This document shows, in pieces, positions 52,338-61,475 of a stretch of 64,000 nucleotides of DNA. Each line of letters starts with the position of its first letter. Within the stretch, counting starts at the first letter, position 1. The stretch is from contig NZ_OY787456.1 of assembly GCF_963678875.1 (NCBI RefSeq), positions 2,170,001 through 2,234,000 of the forward strand. The letters are read 5' to 3'. A model generated the notes under the pieces. That model worked only from the letters and a program-made list of their open reading frames with translations. It did no database searches and was not told the origin of the DNA. A program made the position numbers and the translations under genes. The stretch comes from an uncultured Hyphomonas sp. (GTDB taxonomy: Bacteria; Pseudomonadota; Alphaproteobacteria; Caulobacterales; Hyphomonadaceae).

Positions 52338-55300
52338 CTAGAAGGACTTCTTCACATTCACGTACCAGTAGCGCGGAAGCGGCTGGTACAGGGAGGAGAG
52401 ATAGCCATAGGTGTCGGCCAGCGGCGGATCTTCGTTGAAGGCGTTCCGGACGCCAACACGAATTGCTGTGCCGTCAGTCCAGCTATCGTTCTCCACGGTG
52501 TACTGGCCATAGAAGTTCCAGGTCATGTGGTCTTCGATCGGCCATGGACCGTAGGTCGTGCTGCTAACACCGGTCTCGTAGACTTCGCTTGTGTACTGCG
52601 AGAACGCGCCGAACTTCCAGTTCGCGATGTCGTAAGCCATCGACATGGAATACTTCCACTCCGGACGGCCATTCTCCTGGATCAGGCTGCCACCGCCGGT
52701 GACCGTGACGTACGGATTGACCGTTCCGTCAGAAAGGCCTGCCAGAAGTGCAGCCGCTTCAGCCGTCGGGCTCTGGTAGTAGGTGTCCAGATAGGTGGCA
52801 TTGAGGTTGACCGACAGCTCACCCGGCCCCACCGGGACATCCCAATAGGCGCCATAGTCGATACCTTCGACCTTCAGCGGCGAGAGGTTGGTGAATCGGG
52901 CAACCACGTTGACCACATCACCGACCGGTGTGAGGCCCGTACCCGCGAAGTCTGCAATCTGTTGCGGCGTTGGGTCCGCACGGATCACGTTCGGGTTGGA
53001 GCTACCCTGCAGACGGAGCAGATAGTCGTACGAAAGCGCAACCGAGTCGTTCAGGAGACCAATCGGGTTCTTCTGCTCGATGCTCCAGACATCGGCCGTG
53101 AACGTCATGCTGCCGAGGGATTCCGGAAGGAACTGAGGTTCGAACACCACACCGTAGGACGAGCTCTCCGACTCTTCCGGCTCCAGGTCGGAGTTACCAG
53201 AACGAAGGCTGGCAACCGTAACACCCAGTGTCGCGCACTGGCTGAAATCAGTGATCCGGCCCTGGCTGAGAGCAGCTTCACACTGGATGTAGTCCGGATA
53301 GCCGTTGACGCGTTCCAGAAGCGGCGTGTTGACCACTTCGAGGTTCGGCGCCTTGAAGCCTTCAGACCACGACCCGCGGAAACGAAGACCGTCGATAACG
53401 TCCCAGGACAACGCGACTTTTGGCTTCGACACCGATCCGACGTCTGAATAGTCTTCATAACGTGCGGCAGCTTGCAGATCGACGGCCTGAACGAACGGAA
53501 TGTTCATCTCGGGAGAGACGAGTGGCACCGCGATTTCGAAATAGGCAGACGACACATTCCGGCTACCTTTGACATCCGGCGACGGGCTGTGCCCCATCAG
53601 GCTGGAGTCAGACACCAGGTTACCCGTAATCTGATCGTAGTATGGCAGCGAGCCATCCTGATGCGGGTCGCGATCGTCGTGATATGTCTCCCGGCGGAAC
53701 TCAATACCGCCAGCAACCCCGATGTCACCGGCCCAGATCGAGAACAGATCCGGCTTGGAGACTTTGAAGTCAGCCAGAGCCAGCGTTGTCTTGTTTTCGC
53801 GAACCTGCGTGATGCGGAAACTGTCGATCGTATCCGGAGAATTGCAGGTCGGAGCGCCGACATCCGGAACAGCCGGGTCGCCGCCGCAGAACGGGTTGTA
53901 CGCAGAAGCGTCTGTGCGATTGATCGCCTGTTGGAAAAGACGCGAGTCGTACCCGTCAGCGGAGTCCTTCACAGTCGCTTCAGTATAGAGGATCGCAGAA
54001 TCCCAATCCCATCCGAACGCATCACCTTTTGCGCCAGCAAGAAGCCTGATCTGCTCGTTGTCGACGGTAACGTCACGCGTTCCCGCATCCACAGCGCTGT
54101 AGGAGTTGATTACAAGATCGACACCCTCTGTCGGAACATTCGCACTCAAATTATCAATACGGTTCGCTGAACCGACCGGGCCAAGCGGGTTCCAGTATGC
54201 GTCCGCAGAGATGTAGATCGGCCCCGACCCCAGCGAACCGCTGGAAGCGATGACCGCTTCTGAGGTCGCTGTGTAATAGCCAACTTCACCATATACGCGC
54301 AGGCTGTCGGAAACATCATAGTTGGCAAAGCTGAACATGTTGAAGCGGTCAACCGCTGGCAACATGGTCAGAGTGTCGAACGTCTCCAGATCATCATGGC
54401 GCATATCTCTGTATGCCGACGTAAAGATACTGCCACCGCCGTAGCAGATGTCTCCGCCAAGATCATACTGGCACCCGGCTCCGAAATCAGCTGGCTGAAC
54501 ATGGAATGTCCCGGCAGCATCTGTGAAGGGTGTGCCGTCTGCACTGATTTGGCCGATAGACGTATCTGTCGGGGTGAACTGGCCCCAGGGGCTGGTCCAG
54601 GTCGAGCGGTTGTCCCATGCGACGCCAGCCCAGTTCGTGCCATCGGTCAGAGGGCGCATATCTGCAAGATTGGTGTAGTCCTGATCAGACCGCAGCAGGG
54701 AATCTCGCGTGGTGCCGCCCAGGTAAATCGAGATATTACCCTTGCCGTTGGCGAAATCGGTCCCGTAGAGAATATCTCCGGTGAATTCCGTCAGGTTCGT
54801 GCCTTCGGCCAAACCATATTGAAGGTTCACATCGAGACCTTCAAAGTCGGACCGAAGAACGTTGTTCACAACACCTGCGACAGCGTCGGAACCATAGAGA
54901 GCGGCGGCGCCATCTTTCAGGACTTCGACGCGTGCAAGCCCCTGAACCGGAACGGCATTAACGTTGTAGCCGAAGACCGGTGTCTGGTTATCGGTCTGCG
55001 AAGTCGGGTGAACAACCGAACGCCGACCATTGATCAGGAGAAGCGTGTTACCTTGAGCGAGGCCACGCAGGCTGACCGTAGATACGTCACCGCGGGCCGC
55101 GTTCGAGTTGCCGCCACCAAGGTATGTGCCGTTAAAGGTGATATCGCCTGCCGACGGAACGGTCCGGAAAAGTTCTTCCGCGGAGACCGCACCGGTCGCT
55201 TCAATTTCGTCAGGCGACACAACCGAAACCGGAAGGGCGCCGGACACCTTGGCGCCAGCAATCTGGGAACCGACAACCAGAACCTTTTCCATCTGGGCGG

Positions 55301-55463
55301 TGTCGTCTTCCGCCTCCTGGGCCATCGCCCCTTGCGACAGCACGCCGAGCAAAAGTGCGCTCGTCGATACCGTCATGGCACAACGCCGCATAAAGCGGCC
55401 AGACCGCGCGGCATGCGCCGCGCCGGCCTTATCCATCAACCCCGTTGATCCTCTGGATTTCAT
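52338..55463 (-). CDS. Large TonB-dependent outer-membrane receptor
   Basis: Receptor of 1041 residues from ATG 55463 (AGGAG upstream); the longer frame to 55541 lacks a signal-like N-terminus. A rather long N-region precedes the signal peptide RFMRRCAMTVSTSALLLGVLSQGAMAQ. A TonB-box-like EKVLVVGSQIAG lies at 59-70. The plug has NTLLLINGRRSVV and VEVLKDGAAALYGSDAVAGVVNNVL; the barrel ends PRYWYVNVKKSF with terminal Phe. Proteins of this length in alphaproteobacteria often belong to the oar-like or peptide/oligomer uptake group. GGT and two amidohydrolases on either side suggest peptide-derived ligands. Strong terminator downstream; a 25-bp inverted repeat lies about 250 bp upstream. Confidence 0.92.
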   Translation of the reverse strand: MKSRGSTGLMDKAGAAHAARSGRFMRRCAMTVSTSALLLGVLSQGAMAQEAEDDTAQMEKVLVVGSQIAGAKVSGALPVSVVSPDEIEATGAVSAEELFRTVPSAGDITFNGTYLGGGNSNAARGDVSTVSLRGLAQGNTLLLINGRRSVVHPTSQTDNQTPVFGYNVNAVPVQGLARVEVLKDGAAALYGSDAVAGVVNNVLRSDFEGLDVNLQYGLAEGTNLTEFTGDILYGTDFANGKGNISIYLGGTTRDSLLRSDQDYTNLADMRPLTDGTNWAGVAWDNRSTWTSPWGQFTPTDTSIGQISADGTPFTDAAGTFHVQPADFGAGCQYDLGGDICYGGGSIFTSAYRDMRHDDLETFDTLTMLPAVDRFNMFSFANYDVSDSLRVYGEVGYYTATSEAVIASSGSLGSGPIYISADAYWNPLGPVGSANRIDNLSANVPTEGVDLVINSYSAVDAGTRDVTVDNEQIRLLAGAKGDAFGWDWDSAILYTEATVKDSADGYDSRLFQQAINRTDASAYNPFCGGDPAVPDVGAPTCNSPDTIDSFRITQVRENKTTLALADFKVSKPDLFSIWAGDIGVAGGIEFRRETYHDDRDPHQDGSLPYYDQITGNLVSDSSLMGHSPSPDVKGSRNVSSAYFEIAVPLVSPEMNIPFVQAVDLQAAARYEDYSDVGSVSKPKVALSWDVIDGLRFRGSWSEGFKAPNLEVVNTPLLERVNGYPDYIQCEAALSQGRITDFSQCATLGVTVASLRSGNSDLEPEESESSSYGVVFEPQFLPESLGSMTFTADVWSIEQKNPIGLLNDSVALSYDYLLRLQGSSNPNVIRADPTPQQIADFAGTGLTPVGDVVNVVARFTNLSPLKVEGIDYGAYWDVPVGPGELSVNLNATYLDTYYQSPTAEAAALLAGLSDGTVNPYVTVTGGGSLIQENGRPEWKYSMSMAYDIANWKFGAFSQYTSEVYETGVSSTTYGPWPIEDHMTWNFYGQYTVENDSWTDGTAIRVGVRNAFNEDPPLADTYGYLSSLYQPLPRYWYVNVKKSF

Positions 55464-55889
55464 TTTCTCGCTGACTCCTGAGCTTTGTTTTCCCGCAAGT
55501 TCCCGCATTGCCGGCAGACCCCCTGCCGGACATTCGGGCACTCCTTGCGCCCGCTGGCACGATCGATCACGGCCAGAACTAGTTTAATCTGTATTCGGAT
55601 TTTCAGAGGTCGCCGTTGACCCCACGCCTTGCTCTTCCTTGAGCAATTTCAGGCTATCGGCGGACTTCTTTTCGCACACGCAAAAAAGTAAAATTTTTTC
55701 TTTTTTGTGTCAGGTGCACACAAATGTTGCACCTGCGCAGACAAAATTATCACCGCAGATCGAGGCGCGCACAGGTGATACAAATGCAGTAGCTGGCCAC
55801 CGACAATCAGCGGCGACTATGACAATCAAATTTGCTATTCGATAATTGGGGACAGGGCTTTTTTTCAGCCCCGCACACTGTTTCGGCGG
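55464..55889 (-). promoter_or_regulatory. Regulatory region upstream of the large receptor
   Basis: About 430 bp, AT-richer than its surroundings, without a gene. It contains the perfect inverted repeat CAGGTGCA-N9-TGCACCTG (55711-55735) and a second one TATCACC-N19-GGTGATA (55748-55780), both likely regulator sites. An A/T-rich run (55681-55710) is a candidate upstream element. A small hairpin near 55852-55876 with an internal T-run lies just beyond the amidohydrolase stop and may terminate it. Confidence 0.5.
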
Positions 55890-57647
55890 CTAGTAAAACT
55901 TGACGTTATCCAACTCGAACCAGACCTTGTCGCCGCCTGGCCGTTTGATCAAAAACCGCACGTCGAGAATTTCATCGCCACCCCACTCCGCTCCGGATGC
56001 GGGGGCCGCAAGATCCTTGAACGGAACACTGACGGTTTGCCAGTCTTCGCTCACTTCGAATTCGCGGGTCCAGCGCCCCTCTGTGGTCGAAACGACCAGC
56101 GTGTACGGCAACTCATCTCCGCGCATGTCAAAAACAACACCCTCGAAGGACGAACCGTCAGCAGGCTGAACAGAACCCGCATTCAGGGGGATAACGACTC
56201 CGGCGCGAGCGTCTTCTCGCAGCGCGAGCTCAGCTGACAGATGCATGACACCGCCGCGCTCGCCGTCTTCACGAATCTCAAAAAGCTGCCAGCTACGCTC
56301 CATGCCGCCGTCCGGATCGCCGACAACAAGCGTATCACGCGAAGACCGGCCATCCTCACGATCGAAATTGCTGATCATTTCCTGGGTCACTTTGGATGAC
56401 GCCATGAAGGTTGCAGCGACCGGAGCTGGCGCGCCTTCGCCAAAGACCTTTTTGCCACCCACGAAAGTGTACTGGGTGTTGTGCAGATCAGAGATATCTT
56501 CCCAGGGCTTGCCGGCGATCAGCACGACATCCGCGTCCTTGCCGACCTCAATCGAGCCACGCTGGTCATACACTCCGACCGCACGAGCGCTGTTTGAGGT
56601 TCCGGCCATGAGAGCCGCTTTCGCCGGCATTCCGGCACGCACCATCAGCTCCATTTCCGAAAGCGTGGAATAGCCGTGCGGTGTGCGCGGCATACCTGCA
56701 TCGGTACCGAGCGCGATCAGAACACCGCCCTCGTAAAGCGCCTTCATGTTGTCGAGTCCAACCTGGAACCTGGCCTGACGCGACTTGAAGGAAGGGTGCT
56801 CCCTTTCAAACGCCGTCGTTTCCAATTTGTCCGGATTGTAAACCGCGAGCGTGCCCGCATAGGCAGTGCCCTCGCTGTTCAGCGCATCGATCGTTGTTTG
56901 ATCCACATGCTTGTCGAGCACCGAATGCGCAATGACATCCGCGCCCGCCCGGCCGGCGATTTCAGCCCGGTCCTTTGTCACCGTGTGGGTCAGGATTTTC
57001 AGACCATGCGCATGCGCCTCTTCGACCAGCGCCGTCAAAGTCGGCTCATTCATGCTCGTATTGTCGACGCCGGAACCATAACGCCAACCATCGGTGAAGA
57101 CCTTGATGACGTCAGGCTTGTACGGCAGCAATTCCTTGACTGCCTCGGTGGCCGCATAAGGCGTGTTGACCCACTTGGTTGTGCTTTTGTCAGACCAGTC
57201 CGCTCCATGCCCGTTGGTCGTGCTCATCCGCGCGGCAAAATTCACACGCGGCCCGTTCAGGGACTCCAGCCATTCGCGCCGCGGGGCAAAAGCCTCCGGC
57301 GGCTGCGCGAAATCATAGACAGAGGTCACGCCCGTCTTCGCGTATTCTTGTGAAATCTGGGGCGTCGTGGCCGGCTGGCCGATGGGCGTGTAGTGAACGT
57401 GCAGGTCGAAGAAGCCGGGCAGCAGCGACAGGCCGCTGCCATCAATGGCGGGTACGCCTTTCGGCGCCGGACCGGCTGTCTTGTCGACCGCGGAGATCAG
57501 CCCATCATCGAACATGACGGTTGCCTTGTACGGGTCAGCGCCCGTGCCGTCGAATACGGTCACGCCGGTGATCGCCAGATCCTGGGCCAGCGAAGATCCA
57601 GCCACACAAACCGCCAAAAGGCACGAACCCAACAACCTGCTGACCAT
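55890..57647 (-). CDS. Exported amidohydrolase with C-terminal CIA30-like domain
   Basis: Protein of 585 residues from ATG 57647 (GAGG 7 bp upstream; TTG 57653 precedes it). Signal peptide ends near SLAQ. The amidohydrolase domain has LLPGFFDLHVHYTPIG, then the metal and catalytic residues VIKVFTDGW, LKILTHTVTKDRAEIA, DVIAHSVLD, IALGTDAGMPRTPHG and GKDADVVLIAGKPWEDISD. From about residue 410 a beta-sandwich of the CIA30 type follows (SKVTQEMISNFDREDG, VPLNAGSVQPADGSSFEGVVFDMRGDEL, RWTREFEVSEDWQTVSVPFKDL), which may bind carbohydrate or protein. Combination of the two is found in secreted imidazolonepropionase-like enzymes. Substrate unknown. Confidence 0.87.
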   Translation of the reverse strand: MVSRLLGSCLLAVCVAGSSLAQDLAITGVTVFDGTGADPYKATVMFDDGLISAVDKTAGPAPKGVPAIDGSGLSLLPGFFDLHVHYTPIGQPATTPQISQEYAKTGVTSVYDFAQPPEAFAPRREWLESLNGPRVNFAARMSTTNGHGADWSDKSTTKWVNTPYAATEAVKELLPYKPDVIKVFTDGWRYGSGVDNTSMNEPTLTALVEEAHAHGLKILTHTVTKDRAEIAGRAGADVIAHSVLDKHVDQTTIDALNSEGTAYAGTLAVYNPDKLETTAFEREHPSFKSRQARFQVGLDNMKALYEGGVLIALGTDAGMPRTPHGYSTLSEMELMVRAGMPAKAALMAGTSNSARAVGVYDQRGSIEVGKDADVVLIAGKPWEDISDLHNTQYTFVGGKKVFGEGAPAPVAATFMASSKVTQEMISNFDREDGRSSRDTLVVGDPDGGMERSWQLFEIREDGERGGVMHLSAELALREDARAGVVIPLNAGSVQPADGSSFEGVVFDMRGDELPYTLVVSTTEGRWTREFEVSEDWQTVSVPFKDLAAPASGAEWGGDEILDVRFLIKRPGGDKVWFELDNVKFY

Positions 57648-58029
57648 ATGCAATCCTCTGCCCTCTTCACGCGCGCCTATAAACCAAGACGCTTTGAAGG
57701 AAGTTTCTATCCAAATCCAACAGCATTTTTTTGCTCATATATTCGCGCAGGGCATCCAAATTCTACCAAAGGCAGAACACCTAGACTTAAAGTATTCTAA
57801 GGGTTAGGGTTTATGGATACTCAATCAGAGAAGTCATCACAGCAAAAAGCTCTGACCATTTCACGAGAAACAACAAAAAAAACCCTGTATTTGTATAGAG
57901 ATAGAGCCATCCAGAAAATCGAAACAGATAGACTGCATTTGCCACCTGCGATTATCTGTCACCTAAATGTAATAGTGACACCGCAAGCTCTGCGCGAGCG
58001 GGACCAAGTACGGGGCTGAGGGAAAAAGC
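57648..58029. promoter_or_regulatory. AT-rich divergent intergenic region with operator palindrome
   Basis: About 380 bp between the amidohydrolase and a TetR gene, clearly lower in GC than the genes around it. It contains TGTCAC-N12-GTGACA (57957-57980), a perfect 6-bp inverted repeat about 50 bp before the TetR start, a likely TetR site. A 68-codon frame at 57813-58019 starts without a ribosome site and covers this palindrome, so I treat it as non-coding. Confidence 0.5.
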
Positions 58030-58731
58030 ATGCCTGATTCAGGGCCGAAATCAGATTTGATCAAGCGCGGCTCAGCCGACGGCTCGCCTCTGGTACCGGA
58101 CGGCGTTGAACTTGAAACCAAGGTTTCCCCCTCGCAGGACCGTGCCCGCAATACGTTCGAAACGATTCTCTCCATCACGGGCGACCTGCTCTCGGAAGTC
58201 GGTTTCGAGCGCCTCTCGACCAATATGATCTGCAAGCGAGCGGGCCTCACGCCGCCTGCACTCTATCGGTACTTTCCAAATAAATACGCCATCCTTCATG
58301 AACTTGGCCGGCGCCTGATGGAGGCGCAGGACCAGGCCGTGTTCGACTGGCTGCGCGAAGGCGGCATCGACACGCAATCCTTTGACGCTTCCGCCGCAAG
58401 CATTCTTCGGATTCAGAGACGCGTGAACGAGATCACGAAATCCTTCCCCGGCGGCGCATGGGTCGTACGGGTCATGCGCGTCATACCGGTGTTGAAGGAA
58501 GTCCGGCTGGAATCCCGCGATCTCGTCAGCGAGGAAATCCTCGAAGCCCTGCGCAAGAACCTGCCCGATATCCCTGAAGACCGACTCGCCATGGCGACGA
58601 AACTCACCATCGAACTGATGTTTTCAGCGACCGAAATGGCGCTGGAAAACCCGGAGCGGGAAGACGAGATCACACAGGAAGTCTGCTTCCTGGTCGCAAG
58701 CTATCACGCACGCCTGCGAAACGGCGCCTGA
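58030..58731 (+). CDS. TetR-family transcriptional regulator
   Basis: Regulator of 233 residues with a well-placed GAGGGA before ATG 58030. The N-terminal domain begins after a 40-residue leader: RARNTFETILSITGDLLSEVGFERLSTNMICKRAGLTPPALYRYFPNKYAILHEL, a standard TetR helix-turn-helix. The C-terminal part is helical with no recognisable ligand class. It is divergent from the CIA30 amidohydrolase and converges on putP. The inverted repeat at 57957-57980 is its likely operator. The ligand is unknown. Confidence 0.88.
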   Translation: MPDSGPKSDLIKRGSADGSPLVPDGVELETKVSPSQDRARNTFETILSITGDLLSEVGFERLSTNMICKRAGLTPPALYRYFPNKYAILHELGRRLMEAQDQAVFDWLREGGIDTQSFDASAASILRIQRRVNEITKSFPGGAWVVRVMRVIPVLKEVRLESRDLVSEEILEALRKNLPDIPEDRLAMATKLTIELMFSATEMALENPEREDEITQEVCFLVASYHARLRNGA

Positions 58732-58752
58732 GCGCCGCCCCACAGGCTGTCG

Positions 58753-60255
58753 TTACTTGCTGCCATCTTCCATGGCCTGTTCCATTTCGCCGAAACGGTG
58801 CGCGACGTGCGGCAGCACATCCCGGCCAAGGATGCTGACCACAATTGCGGTCGCTCCGCCCAGCACAAAGCCCGGCACGATCTCATAGATGATGGCGGAG
58901 AGGGATTTTCCGTCGATCTCGATCGGCGCGTACAGCCAGAACAGCACAGTGCCGGCGCCGACAATCATGCCGGCCAACGCACCATCACGGGTCAGTCCCC
59001 GCCAATAGAGGCTGAGAAGGATGATCGGTCCGAACGCTGCGCCGAAGCCAGCCCAGGCATTACCCACAAGCGAGAGAATGTTGCTGGAGCGATCGAATGC
59101 GAGAGCGATGGCGACCAGAGACACAACAAGCACCGAGATCCGCCCAACGGTGACCAATTCGCCCTGGCTCGCTTCCTTGCGGAGGAAGGTCTTGTAGAAA
59201 TCCTCCGTCAGCGAGCTGGATGACACGAGCAGCTGAGACGAAATCGTGCTCATGATCGCCGCAAGAATGGCCGCCAGCAGGAAACCGGCCACCAGCGGGT
59301 GGAACAGGATCTGGGAAAGAATAATGAAAATCGTCTCCGGGTCATCCACAGGAGTGCCGTGCGCATAGGTGTAGGCGTAACCGGCGATCCCCGTCAGAAC
59401 GGCACCAATCACCGTCACGATCATCCAGCTCATCCCGATATACCGGGCGGTTGCGATATCCTTGAGAGACCGGATGGCCATGAACCGGACGATGATATGC
59501 GGCTGGCCGAAATAGCCGAGCCCCCAGGCAAGCAATGAGATGACTCCCATCACGGTCATGCCCTCAGGCCACATGCCAAAATAGCCAGGCTCAACCGACG
59601 CGGCAGCGGACGCCCAGTCGCCTTCGTTTTTCAGGACGATGAAAGAGACGATCGGAACGAGGATCAACGCTACAAACATGATACAGCCCTGCACGAAGTC
59701 GGTCAGGCTGACGGCGAGGAATCCGCCGAACAATGTGTACGCGACCACCACCCCGGCCGTCAGGAACAGGCCCAGCTGATAGTCGAGACCGAATGAGGCC
59801 TCGAACAGCTTGCCGCCCGCGACGACCCCCGCTGATGTATACAGTGTAAAGAAGATAACGATCACGACCGAAGACAGGACACGAAGCGCACGTGATTTGT
59901 CGTGAAACCGTTTTTCGAAGAAATCCGGAATGGTGATCGCATCATCCGCCAGTTCCGTATAAACGCGCAGGCGGGGCGCGACGAACAGGTAGTTCAGGTA
60001 AGCGCCGATCACGAGCCCGACCGCGATCCAGGCGGCGCTGAAACCGGAAACGAAAACGGCGCCCGGCAAGCCCATGAGCATCCATCCACTCATGTCGGAT
60101 GCACCGGCAGAAAGGGCGCCGACAGCAGGATGCAGCTGGCGCCCGCCCAGCATGTATTCGGAAACATCGCTGGTAGACTTCCGATATGCGTAGAGGCCGA
60201 TGGCCAGCATCAGAATGAAGTAAACCGCAAGTGAGATCAGAGCTTCGTAGTTCAT
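58753..60255 (-). CDS. putP: Sodium/proline symporter
   Basis: Solute:sodium symporter of 500 residues with about 13 membrane helices. PutP marks are MLGGRQLHPAVGALSAGASDMSGWMLMGLPGAVFVSG (helix 2 region), RFHDKSRALRVLSS, GYFGQPHIIVRFMAIRS, and the sodium/proline-site helix ISSQLLVSSSSLTEDFYKTFLR. It imports proline with sodium across the inner membrane. It lies next to proC and proB; import and synthesis genes side by side point to proline as osmolyte or nitrogen source. Its start is about 200 bp from the proC stop, with no strong terminator between them. Confidence 0.93.
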   Translation of the reverse strand: MNYEALISLAVYFILMLAIGLYAYRKSTSDVSEYMLGGRQLHPAVGALSAGASDMSGWMLMGLPGAVFVSGFSAAWIAVGLVIGAYLNYLFVAPRLRVYTELADDAITIPDFFEKRFHDKSRALRVLSSVVIVIFFTLYTSAGVVAGGKLFEASFGLDYQLGLFLTAGVVVAYTLFGGFLAVSLTDFVQGCIMFVALILVPIVSFIVLKNEGDWASAAASVEPGYFGMWPEGMTVMGVISLLAWGLGYFGQPHIIVRFMAIRSLKDIATARYIGMSWMIVTVIGAVLTGIAGYAYTYAHGTPVDDPETIFIILSQILFHPLVAGFLLAAILAAIMSTISSQLLVSSSSLTEDFYKTFLRKEASQGELVTVGRISVLVVSLVAIALAFDRSSNILSLVGNAWAGFGAAFGPIILLSLYWRGLTRDGALAGMIVGAGTVLFWLYAPIEIDGKSLSAIIYEIVPGFVLGGATAIVVSILGRDVLPHVAHRFGEMEQAMEDGSK

Positions 60256-60448
60256 AGGCTCGCTTTTTCAGGTGTTCTTGTTTCGAATGGCCGCTAATCG
60301 GCCCGCATGTGGGGCCGCTGCCCCGGCGAAGTCCGCTTGGCGCCTAGAAAACGCGCTCCGATGAAACCCACATCAATCCCGGTGGGCGTTGCTTGAATGT
60401 CCTGCCTGCTATCGTCATGCCCTGCCCCTGCATCGCCATGAAAGCCCC

Positions 60449-61228
60449 TTACCGCAACTCGATTGCGCGCTTGTACGCTGCCTGTGTTGCTCCAATCAAC
60501 AACCGCGAAAGGTCTCCGGTTCCATTCAAGGCCTTCAAACCCGCTTCGGTGGTGCCGGCCTTGCTGGTCACGGCATTGCGCATGTCCGCCAGATCGTCAG
60601 TTGACCCGGCGGCCATCTCCACCGTTCCGGCAATTGTATCGAGGACAAGCTTACGGGCCTGGGCTTCTTCGAAGCCAAGCTCCTTGGCAGCCTCCATGTA
60701 GGCGCGGGCGATTTCGAATACATAGCCCGGGCCGCTCCCGGCAATGGCAGTCACCTTGTCGAGATCATCTTCCTTGTCGACCTCCACGACAGAGCCGGCG
60801 GCTTTCATCATTTGCCGCGCCGTTTCCTTCGCGCTGTCTGGCGTCTTGTCGTTGAAATACAGACCGCTCACACCCTTGCCGATACTGGCGGGCAAATTGG
60901 GCATGACGCGAATGACCGGACGCGCGCCCACGACCGTTTCCAAACGCTCACAGGAGACGCCCGCCGCAATGGACAGAGCGGGAGCATCGTCCCGAACATG
61001 CTTCAGATAGTCGGGGATCACATCGCCAATCATCTGCGGCTTCACGGCGATGACCAGCAAGTCAAACGGCCCGCCTTCGACGTCATCTGCCGACTTGAAC
61101 ATCTTCACACGGGAATCCGGAAACGTCGCGACCGGATCAACGACCGAGTACGTCATACCAGGAACGTCCACCCAACGGGCCAGCAATGATGCGCCCATAT
61201 TTCCGCAACCAACCATCAAAACGTGCAT
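60449..61228 (-). CDS. proC: Pyrroline-5-carboxylate reductase
   Basis: ProC of 259 residues from ATG 61228 (GGAGG 4 bp upstream; the frame to 61258 is spurious). It reduces pyrroline-5-carboxylate to proline with NADPH. The nucleotide motif is VLMVGCGNMGASLL; others are VIAVKPQM, VIRVMPNLPASIGKGVSGLYF, AIAGSGPGYVFEI and the C-terminal signature VTSKAGTTEAGLKAL. It is cytoplasmic. The gene is divergent from proB with 247 bp between them. proA, the middle enzyme of the pathway, is not in this window. Confidence 0.95.
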   Translation of the reverse strand: MHVLMVGCGNMGASLLARWVDVPGMTYSVVDPVATFPDSRVKMFKSADDVEGGPFDLLVIAVKPQMIGDVIPDYLKHVRDDAPALSIAAGVSCERLETVVGARPVIRVMPNLPASIGKGVSGLYFNDKTPDSAKETARQMMKAAGSVVEVDKEDDLDKVTAIAGSGPGYVFEIARAYMEAAKELGFEEAQARKLVLDTIAGTVEMAAGSTDDLADMRNAVTSKAGTTEAGLKALNGTGDLSRLLIGATQAAYKRAIELR

Positions 61229-61475
61229 AGGTCCTCCGAATCTTGCTGCCCCGCACATAGGCCGATCTTACTTTGAATTCAAATTTTCGGCTGCGGTTTT
61301 CCTCCTCCTGCAATCCGCAGATGGAACCATCATGGCCAACAGATTGTTAATTCAGGGAGATTTTCGGGGTTACGACCACAAAACAGGCGAAAGACTGTTA
61401 CTTTGTGCTCTAATCGTGTTGCGATCGACACCAACGCAGCCTAGGTCGTAGCCCAAGGAACCAAGGGAGCCCTGT

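Noticed and set aside
57813..58019. Frame of 68 codons before the TetR gene
   Set aside because: No ribosome site; it covers an operator-like palindrome and lies in AT-rich non-coding DNA.
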